Shown here in pieces: positions 45,472 to 54,846 of a stretch of DNA of 64,000 nt. A program made the translations under genes and the position numbers. Origin of the DNA: Atlanticothrix silvestris CENA357. Lineage in GTDB: Bacteria; Cyanobacteriota; Cyanobacteriia; Cyanobacteriales; Nostocaceae. Within the stretch, counting starts at the first letter, position 1, and each line of letters starts with the position of its first letter. Location: NCBI RefSeq assembly GCF_016056295.1, contig NZ_JAECZB010000001.1:1-64000 (forward strand), given 5' to 3'. Under the pieces are notes generated by a model. That model saw only the letters and a program-made list of their open reading frames with translations. It was not told the origin of the DNA and made no database searches.

Positions 45472-45560
45472 GAATTTTATGTCAGTTGTCAGTTGTCAAA
45501 AGGTAAGAGTCAGTGGTTATTTTCCTGCAATAGCAATTTTCTAGCCCCTAGTTCAGTCAT
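45472..45560. repeat. STRR-type spacer between ndhG and ndhE
   Basis: GTCAGTTGTCAGTTGTC at about 45481-45497 is a short run of the CAGTTGT repeat within the operon spacer. Confidence 0.6.
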
Positions 45561-46211
45561 TTATTCGCGACGAGAACCACCACGGTGAATATCAGGATCA
45601 TTTGATGCAGTTTTAGTGCTTGTCGATACTAGTTCTCTAGGACGTTCTGGTAAAGTCAAAACGGTTTGTGGCAATTGTGAAGGTGTTAATTGCTCTGGCA
45701 AATACTCGCGGCGGGCCAAAATAATTGCTCCTACCATTGCCATTAGCAACAAAATAGAAGCAAGTTCAAAAGGTAGCAAAAAGTCGGTAAATAAATGCTC
45801 ACCAATCAAAATTGTGGAACTTTCACCAGCCACAACAGGAGCTGAGTATGCCCAAGGAGTCGCTAAAACCATCGTACTCAAAAGCGCAAATAATCCTAAA
45901 CTGACTATAGCGGTGAGTATCTTGCGGACTCCAGCGCTAGGAAATGGCGCAAAATCCTGGCGTTTATTCACCAACATAATGGCAAACAAAATCAGCACAT
46001 TCACTGCTCCAACATAAATCAGCACTTGTGCTGCTGCTACAAAGTCAGCATTTAGCAGTAAATACATTCCTGCCATACTGATGAATACGCCTCCCAGCAT
46101 AAAGGCAGAGTAAACGATGTTTGAGAACAGCACTACACCTATGGCTGCACCAATCATCATCACACCTAATATGCCAAACGAAACAAACTGTACTCCTTCC
46201 GCTAGATTCAC
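45561..46211 (-). CDS. ndhG: NDH-1 subunit NdhG (NuoJ-like)
   Basis: A 216-residue protein with five membrane segments in the first 170 residues and a polar tail (about 175-216, ending RRE). FVAAAQVLIYVGAVNVLILFAIML is the typical NuoJ segment. The start codon is GTG. It lies in the order ndhA-ndhI-ndhG-ndhE. Confidence 0.94.
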   Translation of the reverse strand: MNLAEGVQFVSFGILGVMMIGAAIGVVLFSNIVYSAFMLGGVFISMAGMYLLLNADFVAAAQVLIYVGAVNVLILFAIMLVNKRQDFAPFPSAGVRKILTAIVSLGLFALLSTMVLATPWAYSAPVVAGESSTILIGEHLFTDFLLPFELASILLLMAMVGAIILARREYLPEQLTPSQLPQTVLTLPERPRELVSTSTKTASNDPDIHRGGSRRE

Positions 46212-46269
46212 TCTTTTTGTCCTCTGCTCAATTGTTAGTTGTCATTTGTCAGTTACTAATGACTATTGA
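46212..46269. repeat. STRR-type spacer between ndhI and ndhG
   Basis: GTTAGTTGTCATTTGTCAG and TGACTATTGACTA units fill the 58-base spacer. Confidence 0.65.
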
Positions 46270-46854
46270 CTATTTTTCAGTTTGTTCTACAAGGTCTTCA
46301 GGACGTGAACCAGCGCGAGGCGCATCAGCAGGCAGGTCATGGGGATCCATGACACCCTTAGGTAAGTAAACTAGTTCACGTAATGGTGTAACCATTGGGT
46401 CATTTGTGACTTTGTAGGGCAGGCGACCGAGCGCTACGTTGTCATAGTTCAATTCGTGGCGATCGTAAGTGGAAAGCTCATACTCTTCTGTCATCGATAA
46501 ACAGTTAGTTGGGCAAAATTCCACACAGTTACCGCAGAAAATACAAACCCCAAAGTCAATACTGTAGTGCTTGAGCTTTTTCTTTTTGTTAGCTTTCTCG
46601 AATTCCCAATCTACTACAGGTAGATTAATCGGACAAACTCGAACACAGACTTCGCACGAAATGCACTTATCAAACTCAAAGTGAATTCTGCCACGAAACC
46701 GTTCGCTAGGAATCAGTTTTTCATAAGGGTACTGCACTGTAACCGGTCGCCGCCGCATGTGGTCAAAAGTGACAGACAGCCCTTCACCAATGTAGCGACC
46801 GGCTTGCACTGCTTCTTTGGCGTAATCACCAACTTGCTTCAGGAACTTTAACAT
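46270..46854 (-). CDS. ndhI: NDH-1 subunit NdhI (two 4Fe-4S clusters)
   Basis: A 194-residue ferredoxin-like subunit with two CxxCxxCxxxCP motifs ([12 protein letters not shown] and [12 protein letters not shown]) that carry the two 4Fe-4S clusters linking the hydrophilic arm to the membrane arm. The C-terminal 60 residues are specific to the cyanobacterial and chloroplast subunit. Confidence 0.97.
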   Translation of the reverse strand: MLKFLKQVGDYAKEAVQAGRYIGEGLSVTFDHMRRRPVTVQYPYEKLIPSERFRGRIHFEFDKCISCEVCVRVCPINLPVVDWEFEKANKKKKLKHYSIDFGVCIFCGNCVEFCPTNCLSMTEEYELSTYDRHELNYDNVALGRLPYKVTNDPMVTPLRELVYLPKGVMDPHDLPADAPRAGSRPEDLVEQTEK

Positions 46855-47013
46855 TTTCGTGTTTCTCTCTTTATTTAGTTGTCAATTTTCAGTTGTCAGC
46901 GATGCACTGAGCTTGTCGTAAAGCCTGCGGCATAGCTACGCTTAACGCGGAGCGTCTCGTAGAGAAGTGTTGTCAGTTGTGAATTATCGGCTTCTACTAC
47001 TGACTACTGACTT
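46855..47013. repeat. STRR and dispersed repeat between ndhA and ndhI
   Basis: GTTGTCAATTTTCAGTTGTCAG (about 46879-46900) and GTTGTCAGTTGTG with TACTGACTACTGAC (about 46969-47009) flank a 70-base palindromic repeat (46899-46969) containing AGCTACGCTTAACGC and GTCTCGTAGAGAAG. Related to the copy at 14159-14192 in inverted sense. Confidence 0.65.
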
Positions 47014-48132
47014 TTATCCACCAAAGGCGACTGGAAAGGCTAGTTTTAGGGCTGCGGTTAATAAAAGATTAACCAAACCAACTGGTAGCAAAAACTTCCA
47101 TCCTAAATCTAACAGTTGGTCAATCCGAACCCGTGGTACTGTCCAGCGTAATAGGATAGCGATAAACACCAGAAAGTAGGCTTTGATTACAGTCATGAGG
47201 ATGCCCAAAGAGGCAGTAACTACTTGTAATACAGGATTTACTTCATTGATTCCCAGCCAACTAGCGATGATGTTGATAGGAATAGGAAAATCCCAACCAC
47301 CCAGGTATAAAACTGCTACCAGTAAGGCCGAAAGCACTAAATTGACATAAGAACTGAGATAAAACAGTGCAAATTTCATCCCAGAGTATTCAGTCTGATA
47401 GCCTGCTACTATTTCTTCTTCTGCTTCAGGGAGGTCAAAGGGCATTCGTTCACATTCAGCAAGGGCGGCTATCCAAAAGATGAGGAAACCTACTGGTTGT
47501 CGCCAAATATTCCAGCCGAGGATGCCATAACCAGATTGTTGATTGACAATATCAACGGTGCTGAGGCTGTTAGACATCATGACGATCGCTAGTACACTCA
47601 GCGCTAGAGGAATTTCATAACTAATTGACTGTGCTGCTGCCCGCAACCCTCCTAAGAGTGAGTATTTATTGTTAGATGCGTAGCCAGCCATTAATAATCC
47701 AATCGGCTGAATGCTAGACAAAGCAATCCACAAGAAAATACCTGTTCCCACATTTGTAATGACGATGTTCTGTCCAAAGGGAACAATTAAATAAGAAAGA
47801 AATACTGGTAATACAACAATGATGGGGCCTAGAGTAAATAGCCATCGATCAGCCTTAGCTGGCACAATATCTTCTTTAAATACCAGCTTTAGACCATCTG
47901 CTACTGGAGCTAGTAAACCCAAAGGCCCAATATACTCAGGCCCAATCCGCTGTTGTGCTGCTGCCGAAATTTTCCGTTCTAGCCAAACACAAACCAGTAC
48001 CCCCACTGTTGCTCCAATGAGCATTAGTATCATCGGCAGAGGCATCCAAATAGCTTTGGCTGTACCTGCTGGTAGTCCTAAATCCATTAAGGATTCAATA
48101 AAAGTTCCTTGGAGGTCAATTCCTGAATTCAT
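47014..48132 (-). CDS. ndhA: NDH-1 subunit NdhA (NuoH-like)
   Basis: A 372-residue protein with eight membrane segments. Conserved features include [32 protein letters not shown], and [27 protein letters not shown], the loop that lines the quinone channel. It is the first gene of the ndhA-ndhI-ndhG-ndhE-nadK run. Confidence 0.97.
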   Translation of the reverse strand: MNSGIDLQGTFIESLMDLGLPAGTAKAIWMPLPMILMLIGATVGVLVCVWLERKISAAAQQRIGPEYIGPLGLLAPVADGLKLVFKEDIVPAKADRWLFTLGPIIVVLPVFLSYLIVPFGQNIVITNVGTGIFLWIALSSIQPIGLLMAGYASNNKYSLLGGLRAAAQSISYEIPLALSVLAIVMMSNSLSTVDIVNQQSGYGILGWNIWRQPVGFLIFWIAALAECERMPFDLPEAEEEIVAGYQTEYSGMKFALFYLSSYVNLVLSALLVAVLYLGGWDFPIPINIIASWLGINEVNPVLQVVTASLGILMTVIKAYFLVFIAILLRWTVPRVRIDQLLDLGWKFLLPVGLVNLLLTAALKLAFPVAFGG

Positions 48133-48523
48133 GTTTCTGCTCTTTAAGTCAACTGAAGTATGAAATATAAAATTTCAGTCTGGACTAACGCTTTGTTACG
48201 CTAACATCCTTAAACCTTCATGCTGTAACCTTGCGTGATTGAAGATTTTTTTGCAAATTCCCATGCCTAGTATATCGTTGGATGGTTTTTGGCTCTTGAA
48301 ACTATAGGAGAACTTCTAGTTATGGTAGTCATTGAGATTCATCGAAAGTGGGTATGGAGAATTGGAGACAGTTTCTTTCCCCAATTCTCCAATTCTCCCC
48401 TGCTCCCTGCTTCCTAGCCCATAGGATCTAGCTCTTAGCCCAAAAAGGCAAGATAAAATTCCCGTCTCCATTTTGGTAACGGTTTTCTAATTTCCCATAG
48501 CTGGAGGCTAAAATGACTGCTAG
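48133..48523. other. Gene-free stretch between gltA and ndhA
   Basis: It must contain the ndhA promoter. An inverted repeat, GGAGAATTGG (48356-48365) with CCAATTCTCC (48381-48390), followed by a second AATTCTCC, could form a hairpin; there is no T-run. Confidence 0.5.
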
Positions 48524-49660
48524 TTAACGTTGGTCGATGGGGAGATAAGGAATTTCGTGCTTACCGTTATAAATCTGGGTAGGACGGAAAATCCTATTTT
48601 CTGCTAATTGTTCTTTCCAGTGGGCTAGCCAACCAGCAACACGGGCGATCGCAAATATTGGTGTAAACAAGTCTGTAGGAATCCCCATTTTCCTGTACAC
48701 TAAACCCGAATAAAAGTCAACATTGGGATAAATCCCTTTGCCACTGAGTTTTTCTGCGACTACTCGCTCCATCTCTTGAGCAATTTCATAGTATTTGTCT
48801 GCCCCAAACTTGTCAAACAACTGTTCTGCCAAGGTTTGTAAGATTGTGGCTCGTGGATCTTTGACTTTGTAGACACGATGCCCAAAGCCCATAATCTTGG
48901 CTTTGCGTTGCAACAGATCTTCTACATAAGGACGTACATTTTCTACAGAGCCAATTTCTTCCAACATCTGGATCACTTCTTCATTGGCTCCACCGTGCAA
49001 TGGGCCTCCTAAAGTTCCGACTGCACTAGCAACCACGGCATAAGGGTCAGTTAAGGTCGAAGCCGTCACCCTAGCACTGAAGGTGGAAGCATTCATTGTA
49101 TGCTCGACATGAAGTATCAAGCAGATATCAAAAATTTTCGCCGCCAACGGATCAGGTTCTCGCTCATTGAGCATGTATAGAAAATTGGCGGAGTAGTCCA
49201 AGTCATCACGTGGCTTTACAGGGTCATTGCCTTTTCGCATTAACTGGAATGCCGCTACCATCGTGGGAATGGTTGCTATTAACCGCACCACAGAATCTCT
49301 AATGTAGGCAGGGTTATGCAAATCTCTCAGCGAATAAAACAAGCCTAAAGCAGCAGCAGAGGCTTGTAGAGCATCCATTGGGTGACCGCTTTCTGGAAAG
49401 CATTTCATCATGTCCCGAATGCGGTATTTTATTCGTCTGTGGTAGCGAACTTCATGCTCAAACGCTTCCAATTCTTCTTTACTTGGCAGTTCACCCCAGA
49501 TTAAGAGATAAGCAGTTTCCAAAAAGGTACTTTTTTCTGCTAGTTCCTCAATCCGGATGCCACGATATTCTAGAATTCCCTTTTGCCCATCTACATGACT
49601 GATACTTGATTGGGCTGCGGGAATGCCTTCTAAACCAGGCTTGTATTCGCACACCATCAT
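48524..49660 (-). CDS. gltA: Citrate synthase
   Basis: A 378-residue citrate synthase of the short, prokaryotic type. Catalytic residues are in GGPLHGGANEEV (His), ILHVEHTMNAS (His) and the region VDFYSG (Asp). It feeds 2-oxoglutarate, the carbon signal for nitrogen starvation in cyanobacteria. The second Met (49657) is an equally good start. It stands alone. Confidence 0.96.
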   Translation of the reverse strand: MMVCEYKPGLEGIPAAQSSISHVDGQKGILEYRGIRIEELAEKSTFLETAYLLIWGELPSKEELEAFEHEVRYHRRIKYRIRDMMKCFPESGHPMDALQASAAALGLFYSLRDLHNPAYIRDSVVRLIATIPTMVAAFQLMRKGNDPVKPRDDLDYSANFLYMLNEREPDPLAAKIFDICLILHVEHTMNASTFSARVTASTLTDPYAVVASAVGTLGGPLHGGANEEVIQMLEEIGSVENVRPYVEDLLQRKAKIMGFGHRVYKVKDPRATILQTLAEQLFDKFGADKYYEIAQEMERVVAEKLSGKGIYPNVDFYSGLVYRKMGIPTDLFTPIFAIARVAGWLAHWKEQLAENRIFRPTQIYNGKHEIPYLPIDQR

Positions 49661-49772
49661 GGCAACACCATTTACTTTGTGAAATATCCGATCACGTTAA
49701 TTTACCAGAAATTATTTTTGCTATGACAGTAGCCGATCTAACAACAATTCTTTGAGAAGAGTTGAAAACCTG

Positions 49773-50267
49773 TTACAGCAAGTACTTGGGTGGTGTCAAC
49801 CAAAACATCTGACTATGACCCACAGGCGAGCCTGTTTCTGGTAGTTTTACTCCGATCATACCTGCTTTTTTCAAGACAAAACTGCCTTTGGCTTCTCCCC
49901 AAAGGAGAATTTCTGCCCAATTGCTTAAACAAGGTTCATGTCCAACCAAGGCAAGTTGGGTATTTGGGGAATAATTTTTGGGTTTTAGCCAGTCAATTAG
50001 CCAACTAGAAATATCGCCATCAGGTGTAAGGTGGGCAGATTCTTCCAACTGAGAACTGAGTCCAGCTGCTATGAGAATTTCAGCCGTTTGACGGGCGCGA
50101 ACTAAGGGACTGGTGACAATCAAATCAAACTGCAAACCTAGTTTTTGAAGGCGCTGGGCAACTTTTTCTGTTTTTTGCCGACCTTCTTTAGTGAGCGATC
50201 GCTCTTCGTCCTTTATACTGCTTGTCTGTTCTTCGGCGATGCCATGACGAATTAAATAAAGTTCCAC
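49773..50267 (-). CDS. sixA: Phosphohistidine phosphatase SixA-like
   Basis: A 164-residue histidine phosphatase with the catalytic LIRHGIAEE (RHG), the TSPLVRARQTAEIL segment and a second His in LVGHEPCLSNW. Length is that of SixA, which removes phosphate from histidine in phospho-relay proteins. The substrate here is not known. Confidence 0.9.
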   Translation of the reverse strand: MELYLIRHGIAEEQTSSIKDEERSLTKEGRQKTEKVAQRLQKLGLQFDLIVTSPLVRARQTAEILIAAGLSSQLEESAHLTPDGDISSWLIDWLKPKNYSPNTQLALVGHEPCLSNWAEILLWGEAKGSFVLKKAGMIGVKLPETGSPVGHSQMFWLTPPKYLL

Positions 50268-50316
50268 AACTAGAGTCCTAAATACTGGGTTATAAGTGCT
50301 ACAGCATTTATAAGCA

Positions 50317-50709
50317 TTAAATATATGGCAATAGGTTTAAACCTTGAATAAACCTATAATCCCTTTGATTTTTTGTAATGAACGCGTAATTCCACATGAT
50401 TGCTGTAGCTGCAATAAGACTATCAGCAATCAGCAAGCCATGACTTAGACGATAAGACCGCAATAAATCAACTGCTCTGTCTGACACAGGTTGATCAATC
50501 TTAATAATGTAAAATTGCTTGAGGAAATTTTCTAGGGTTTGTAGTTATGCTTTGTTAGCACAACCAACCATCAGCTTCATTTGTGTGACTATGCTAATTG
50601 CCAAGCCGCCAGAACTTACTTTTAGGTTTTGCAAGGAGGTTACTGCTTCAATAACACCACGACCAACATCAATTAAAATATCAGTATCAACAATAGTTGA
50701 GTTAGTCAT
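50317..50709 (-). pseudogene. vapC: vapC-type PIN toxin gene with an in-frame stop
   Basis: The frame runs from ATG at 50709 for 130 codons with one TAA at codon 55 (50547-50545). Both halves read as a PIN-domain toxin: VDTDILID with the first acidic residues, then after the stop LENFLKQFYIIKID, SYRLSHGLLIADSLIAATAI with the third Asp, and YAFITKNQRDY. There is no frameshift. The second active-site acid, usually Glu in QMELMxG, is Lys (residue 45). A G-to-T change in a GAA codon would explain the stop. The start overlaps the antitoxin stop by eight bases, as in intact vapBC pairs. The toxin is probably inactive. Confidence 0.85.
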
Positions 50710-50947
50710 GCGGCTGTGACCACTCATTTTCTCGAACACCACGTACCCAAGCAGTGCTATCGGTTAAATCTTGGCGATCGCGCCACATCCCAATAAAACT
50801 ATCATTTGTCAAGTCAAAATCTGGTGACTGAGAGTTAGGTTCAACTACTGAATATCTTTGTCGTAAAAAAGCAATAAAGTCGATTACTTGACGCTGTGCT
50901 TCAGCAGGAAGAGATAAAAATTCATTCAACAACTCTTGCTGTGTCAT
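50702..50947 (-). CDS. VapB-like (DUF2281-type) antitoxin
   Basis: An 81-residue protein with the start MTQQELLNEFLSLPAEAQRQ and VIDFIAFLRQR typical of the DUF2281 antitoxins, followed by an acidic, flexible tail that would bind a PIN toxin (GMWRDRQDLTDSTAWVRGVRENEW). It is intact, although the adjoining toxin gene is broken. It may still regulate its own promoter or neutralise related toxins elsewhere. Confidence 0.8.
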   Translation of the reverse strand: MTQQELLNEFLSLPAEAQRQVIDFIAFLRQRYSVVEPNSQSPDFDLTNDSFIGMWRDRQDLTDSTAWVRGVRENEWSQPHD

Positions 50948-51445
50948 TCTTACATCTCTCTAAATGAAAGCAGTTTTGAATTATTAAATATCTTGACACT
51001 ATTTACACTGCCTAAACCTCTTTTTCAAAAAATTTTCGTTGGGACGTTTTCATTCTTTCGATACCCTACACCCGATTTTTTGTCAAAGGTACAGAACTAC
51101 CCGTTCAATATTCAGTTAAATTTTTCAATCTTGCTTAACGATATCTATGCCTACGCCTACGCCTCGCATCTAAATGTGACTTTCCTAGACTAGCTATGAA
51201 AAACTAATGTTTGATATAACGTCAAACCATTGTATAGCAAGAGACTCAATCAAAGTATCTTGTATTCAAAACTTTATTCTATTTTATTAAAACCTTGTTA
51301 TATCAATTGTTTTAGCCTATTTTTAATATTAACTTATCATCTCAAATCTGGGAGAGCCATAAATATTAGTTCTCTCTTATGAGGAAATGGAAGCACTAAT
51401 TTTATGTTGACAGAGATTGTTTACACAATATGATTACTGCAAGGT
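50948..51445. other. Gene-free stretch, 0.5 kb
   Basis: Holds the antitoxin promoter. GCCTACGCCTACGCCTCGC near 51148 resembles dispersed GC-rich repeats. The 85-codon plus-strand frame here overlaps the antitoxin start and has no ribosome binding site. Confidence 0.5.
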
Positions 51446-51706
51446 TTAGGCATCCAAAAAATTAGTCAGTGCAGGTAGGTAAACATAGGGCTGAAGGATA
51501 GAAGGTTTCCAACCTGTAGCTTGCTGAATAAATCCACCCTTGTCAGCACGTTTAGAATTCCATAGTTTATCGTTTACTGGAACATCAAGCCAATTTATAG
51601 GCTTACCCGTTACAGAGTCCACAGGATGCGTAAAGAAAGTTACAAAATTTTCATGAGGTAAATCATCATTATAGTGTTGAAATTGGAAGGGCATTTCCTC
51701 AGCCAT
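51446..51706 (-). CDS. Hypothetical 86-aa protein downstream of a gene remnant
   Basis: From the ATG at 51706 the product is a soluble, aromatic-rich protein (VTFFTHPVDSVTGKPINWLDVPV, then DKLWNSKRADKGGFIQQATGWKPS). I do not recognise the family. It starts eight bases past the stop of the truncated frame at 51715, so the two once formed an operon. Small soluble proteins paired like this are often immunity or toxin parts, but nothing in the residues proves that. An ATG at 51739 is an alternative start. Confidence 0.5.
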   Translation of the reverse strand: MAEEMPFQFQHYNDDLPHENFVTFFTHPVDSVTGKPINWLDVPVNDKLWNSKRADKGGFIQQATGWKPSILQPYVYLPALTNFLDA

Positions 51707-51714
51707 AGCACACT

Positions 51715-51939
51715 CTACTCTTGACAACTCACAGACCATTCGATAGGAATTAAATTATTTGGGTATTTCTTCTGAACCAATCTGACCCATTGCTCAAACA
51801 GCTCCCCAGCGCCAATTTCTTGAGGAGTATAGTTATCACTAATTGAGTCATAACTTACCTCCCAGTATGCCCCAGGGCAAACGCATCTAAAGTATAAGAA
51901 TCCTTCAATGGCAAGGATTTCGGCGTTTTCTAATTTAGC
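51715..51939 (-). pseudogene. 5'-truncated gene remnant
   Basis: On the minus strand an open frame of 74 codons after a stop at 51942-51940 has no ATG, GTG or TTG until near its end, but reads as normal protein (EGFLYFRCVCPGAYWEV, then EIGAGELFEQWVRLVQKKYP and LIPIEWSVSCQE). It looks like the C-terminal part of a gene whose start was lost. Inverted copies of CAGGGC(A/G)AACGCA at about 51873-51886 and 51990-52003 suggest a past rearrangement. Confidence 0.45.
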
Positions 51940-52232
51940 CTATTTTTTCATCAAGATCCTTGTCCAGTAGGGGTTTCGGAAATCCCGTGCGTTCGCCCTG
52001 CAGTATGCCCTAATTAGACCTTTGGATTGATAAGAGGATTGGCGTACTTTCCAAGTTTGTGTTTGCTTCTGTCTTTTATGCATGTCTTCCCTCAAACTTG
52101 TAAACTAACCCGACAGCTTTTTTCGATGATCATAATATTACCCTTTCCTCATAGATTGAAGAAAGGGCAGCATTAAATCTGACAAGGATTTAGATTAAAT
52201 CTCTTACGGGGTGAGGAGTTTTCCCCATCTCC
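51940..52232. other. Gene-free stretch with repeat remnants
   Basis: It contains TGCGTTCGCCCTGCAGTATGCCC, which is partly an inverted and partly a direct copy of the sequence near 51866. A small hairpin, GGGGTTTCGGAAATCCC, lies near 51976. No frame is credible. Confidence 0.4.
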
Positions 52233-53525
52233 TTACTCAGACTGAATCGGGTTATCTTTGGGATTGACCAACCTCAGTAGCTTTTGCTTAATTTGAGAAT
52301 CGTAGACTTCCCATTTCATTTTTGCATAGGCAGAATTTTCGTTGCTGCCTGATAAGAAACCCATTGGAATTTCAAAACCCCCGGCGCTTGTACGTCCACC
52401 ACCAAAAAAGCGCCCGGTGCTATCTTGGCCAAAGGCTTCTTTAATGAACTCATCGGGGTCAAGAGTGAGTTTAGTAGTTCTCAACGAGCCAATGACTACC
52501 TCTAGTTCATCATCTTCATCGTGAACAATACCGTAAACTACTGCGGTGTGGACGTTTTCTTCAGTAACTAGAAAGTCTGCTGCTTGGGGAATAGCATCGC
52601 GGTCATCGTAGCGCAGATAACCAACCCCAGCAATAGAAAAGTTGTTTTGCACAATGCGATTTTTTAGCGATCGCTCGATTACATCCATCACCCGCTTAGA
52701 ACGATTTGCCTGTAAAATCGCGTTTAGCAGTTGAGCATCATAAAATCGACTCAGGTAAGCAGCAGCCATAAAGTCGTCTTCTTGCGCTTGCATCAGCCGA
52801 TTAGTATCTGATCGCAAACCATGCATTAAAGCAGTAGCACATTTGACGTGTTGACCAATGCTGCTATCTAAGGTTAATAACCCCGCCTGGAGATATTGGG
52901 TAAAAATCGTTGCAGTTGCTCGTACATAAGGACGGACATCTACAAACTCTGACTTCAGTTCTGCCTGTAAACTGTGATGGTCAATAACTGCTATCAGGGG
53001 AATACCTGCTTGCTGTACCGATGATAGTAATTGACTTGTGGTTCCTTGGTTATCTATTAAAACGAAACCTTGGTATGATGATAAATCTTTACTTTTCAAG
53101 GTTTGCAATGTCCAGCGCTGAGCAGGTAAACCAGTGAGCTTAACCAAAGCAATATTCTCTTGGTGGCTTAAAGTCCCAGCGTAAATAATTTCACATTTGA
53201 TATCGTATTGCTGAGCAATTAACTGGTAAGTCCAAGCACAAGAGAGCGCGTCAGGATCAGGAAAATCTTGCAAAATGATCAACTGACGTTCGTGTTGATG
53301 AGTTAAAAAATTCTTTTGCAGCTCTTCTGACTTCTGAAAAGCTAAGGAATTGCTACGCTGACCAATATAAACACCCATTCCTTCGCCTGTAGATGAGAGG
53401 GATGGCCTAGTAAATGGTACTTCAATTACTTCTTGATCTATCTCACCATCATCAGGGTTAGGCTCTGTAGTCAATGACAAACGCTTAGACTGCTTAAAGG
53501 AAGAATTCAATTGCATGGGGAACAT
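52233..53525 (-). CDS. DHH-family phosphoesterase (NrnA-like)
   Basis: The 430-residue protein has a disordered N-terminus of about 75 residues, a DHH domain (about 80-240: FPDPDALSCAW, LIDNQGT, VIDHHS) and a DHHA1 domain (about 290-410) with GGGRTSAGGFEIPMG. Members degrade very short RNA or pAp using Mn2+. The first DHH motif has lost the usual His (DFPDPDAL rather than HxxPDxD), as in some cyanobacterial relatives. Substrate cannot be told from sequence. It stands alone. Confidence 0.88.
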   Translation of the reverse strand: MFPMQLNSSFKQSKRLSLTTEPNPDDGEIDQEVIEVPFTRPSLSSTGEGMGVYIGQRSNSLAFQKSEELQKNFLTHQHERQLIILQDFPDPDALSCAWTYQLIAQQYDIKCEIIYAGTLSHQENIALVKLTGLPAQRWTLQTLKSKDLSSYQGFVLIDNQGTTSQLLSSVQQAGIPLIAVIDHHSLQAELKSEFVDVRPYVRATATIFTQYLQAGLLTLDSSIGQHVKCATALMHGLRSDTNRLMQAQEDDFMAAAYLSRFYDAQLLNAILQANRSKRVMDVIERSLKNRIVQNNFSIAGVGYLRYDDRDAIPQAADFLVTEENVHTAVVYGIVHDEDDELEVVIGSLRTTKLTLDPDEFIKEAFGQDSTGRFFGGGRTSAGGFEIPMGFLSGSNENSAYAKMKWEVYDSQIKQKLLRLVNPKDNPIQSE

Positions 53526-54348
53526 CTTTGATAAGTGTGAAGCTCCATTGATTTATTGAGAAATATTACAACCAGCACTTTACTGATTTAGCTACACACT
53601 CTGATCTTCGCAAAAATATAGAATCCTGTGGATACATATCTGGGTCTATTTTTTGTCCAGAAAATTCGGTCTACAATTTGCCAAATTACGTCAAAATGCA
53701 TACAAGTGCTGATAAAAAGATTATTAGTTCCTAGGACTCCATCTCAAGGAGATATAAATCTTTTTATTCTCTGTAGATAAATAAACAAGGCTGTGATTTA
53801 AAACTATGTGTTAATGTCAGACTTTACAAAAATGAAAATCTAGTGAAATGCAGGAATTGGGTACTATAAGATTTGCTGTTTGCTTAGTATTCCTAACCGA
53901 ACGTGCTTTTTTACAGTCCCCAGATTTATCAAGTTGGGGTGTAATTTGAACTTCATACTCCACTTTGTGCCTCAATTGACAGATGTATGCGGTCAATCGT
54001 TCTCATCCTGACGACTATGAATAAATTTGATAATTATTTATATTTTTCACTAAAAAGGCATTTTTCGCATCTGTCTAAACAATTATGAATATTTTATAAA
54101 TAATTTGGGTATAAATCCAGTTATTCATCAGCTATGAAATATAATGAAAAACTGTTGATTTTGCTTGAATAAATATTGGTACGCTGTCGTAGCAGCTAAA
54201 AATCGAGAATTTTCTCGATAAATTGTTAAGTATATTTACTCCAAGCTAAAGGTTCCCAGATGCGTAAGTCGTTTACCTGAGTGCCACGATGTATCACCTA
54301 GGCATAGGTGATAAATTTACTGGACGTTTACAGCTTCTGTGCTGAAGC
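53526..54348. other. Gene-free stretch with two palindromes, 0.8 kb
   Basis: Two near-perfect inverted repeats: ATCGAGAATTTTCTCGAT (54202-54219) and TATCACCT with AGGTGATA (54292-54313). The second is 36 bases past the end of the HNH gene, but no T-run follows on the minus strand. No gene is credible. Confidence 0.55.
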
Positions 54349-54846
54349 TCAAAGACCTATGACATATTTTTGCCACTCTGTGTGGAGTCCACTTTTAAGA
54401 TGTTTGCTGACCTCAAAATATAGGCTGCTATAAGGTTGACGAGGAGAATGACGCAAAGGCATGTGAGCTTCGTGAGGTGTGCGGTTGCCTTTTTTAACAT
54501 TACAACGGACGCAAGCCGTAACAATGTTCTCCCAGGTATCACCACCGCCCCGCGATCGCGGTATTACATGATCTAAGGTCAACTCATCCCCTGTATAACC
54601 ACAATATTGACAACTATGACTGTCACGATGCAAGATATTTCGGCGAGTCAGAGGCATTTCTTTATAAGGGACGCGTACATAGTGACGCAACCTAATAACA
54701 GTCGGCAAGGGAAAATCCGAGTACAGGAATTTGCCGTTGTGTTCAATACGTTCTGCCTTGCCCTTAATTAACAAAACCGCAGCGCGACGCCAGCTCGTGA
54801 TATTAAGCGGTTCGTAAGAGGCATTTAGGACTAAAACCTTCCCCAT
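54349..54846 (-). CDS. HNH endonuclease
   Basis: A 165-residue protein with a complete HNH fold: two zinc Cys pairs (CQYCG and CVRCN), the catalytic LDHVIPRSRGG and ENIVTAC. The N-terminal 60 residues (KVLVLNASYEPLNITSWRRA) are shared by the family of stand-alone HNH proteins widespread in cyanobacteria. No methylase or toxin neighbours occur, so it is probably a housekeeping protein of uncertain role rather than part of a restriction system. Confidence 0.93.
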   Translation of the reverse strand: MGKVLVLNASYEPLNITSWRRAAVLLIKGKAERIEHNGKFLYSDFPLPTVIRLRHYVRVPYKEMPLTRRNILHRDSHSCQYCGYTGDELTLDHVIPRSRGGGDTWENIVTACVRCNVKKGNRTPHEAHMPLRHSPRQPYSSLYFEVSKHLKSGLHTEWQKYVIGL

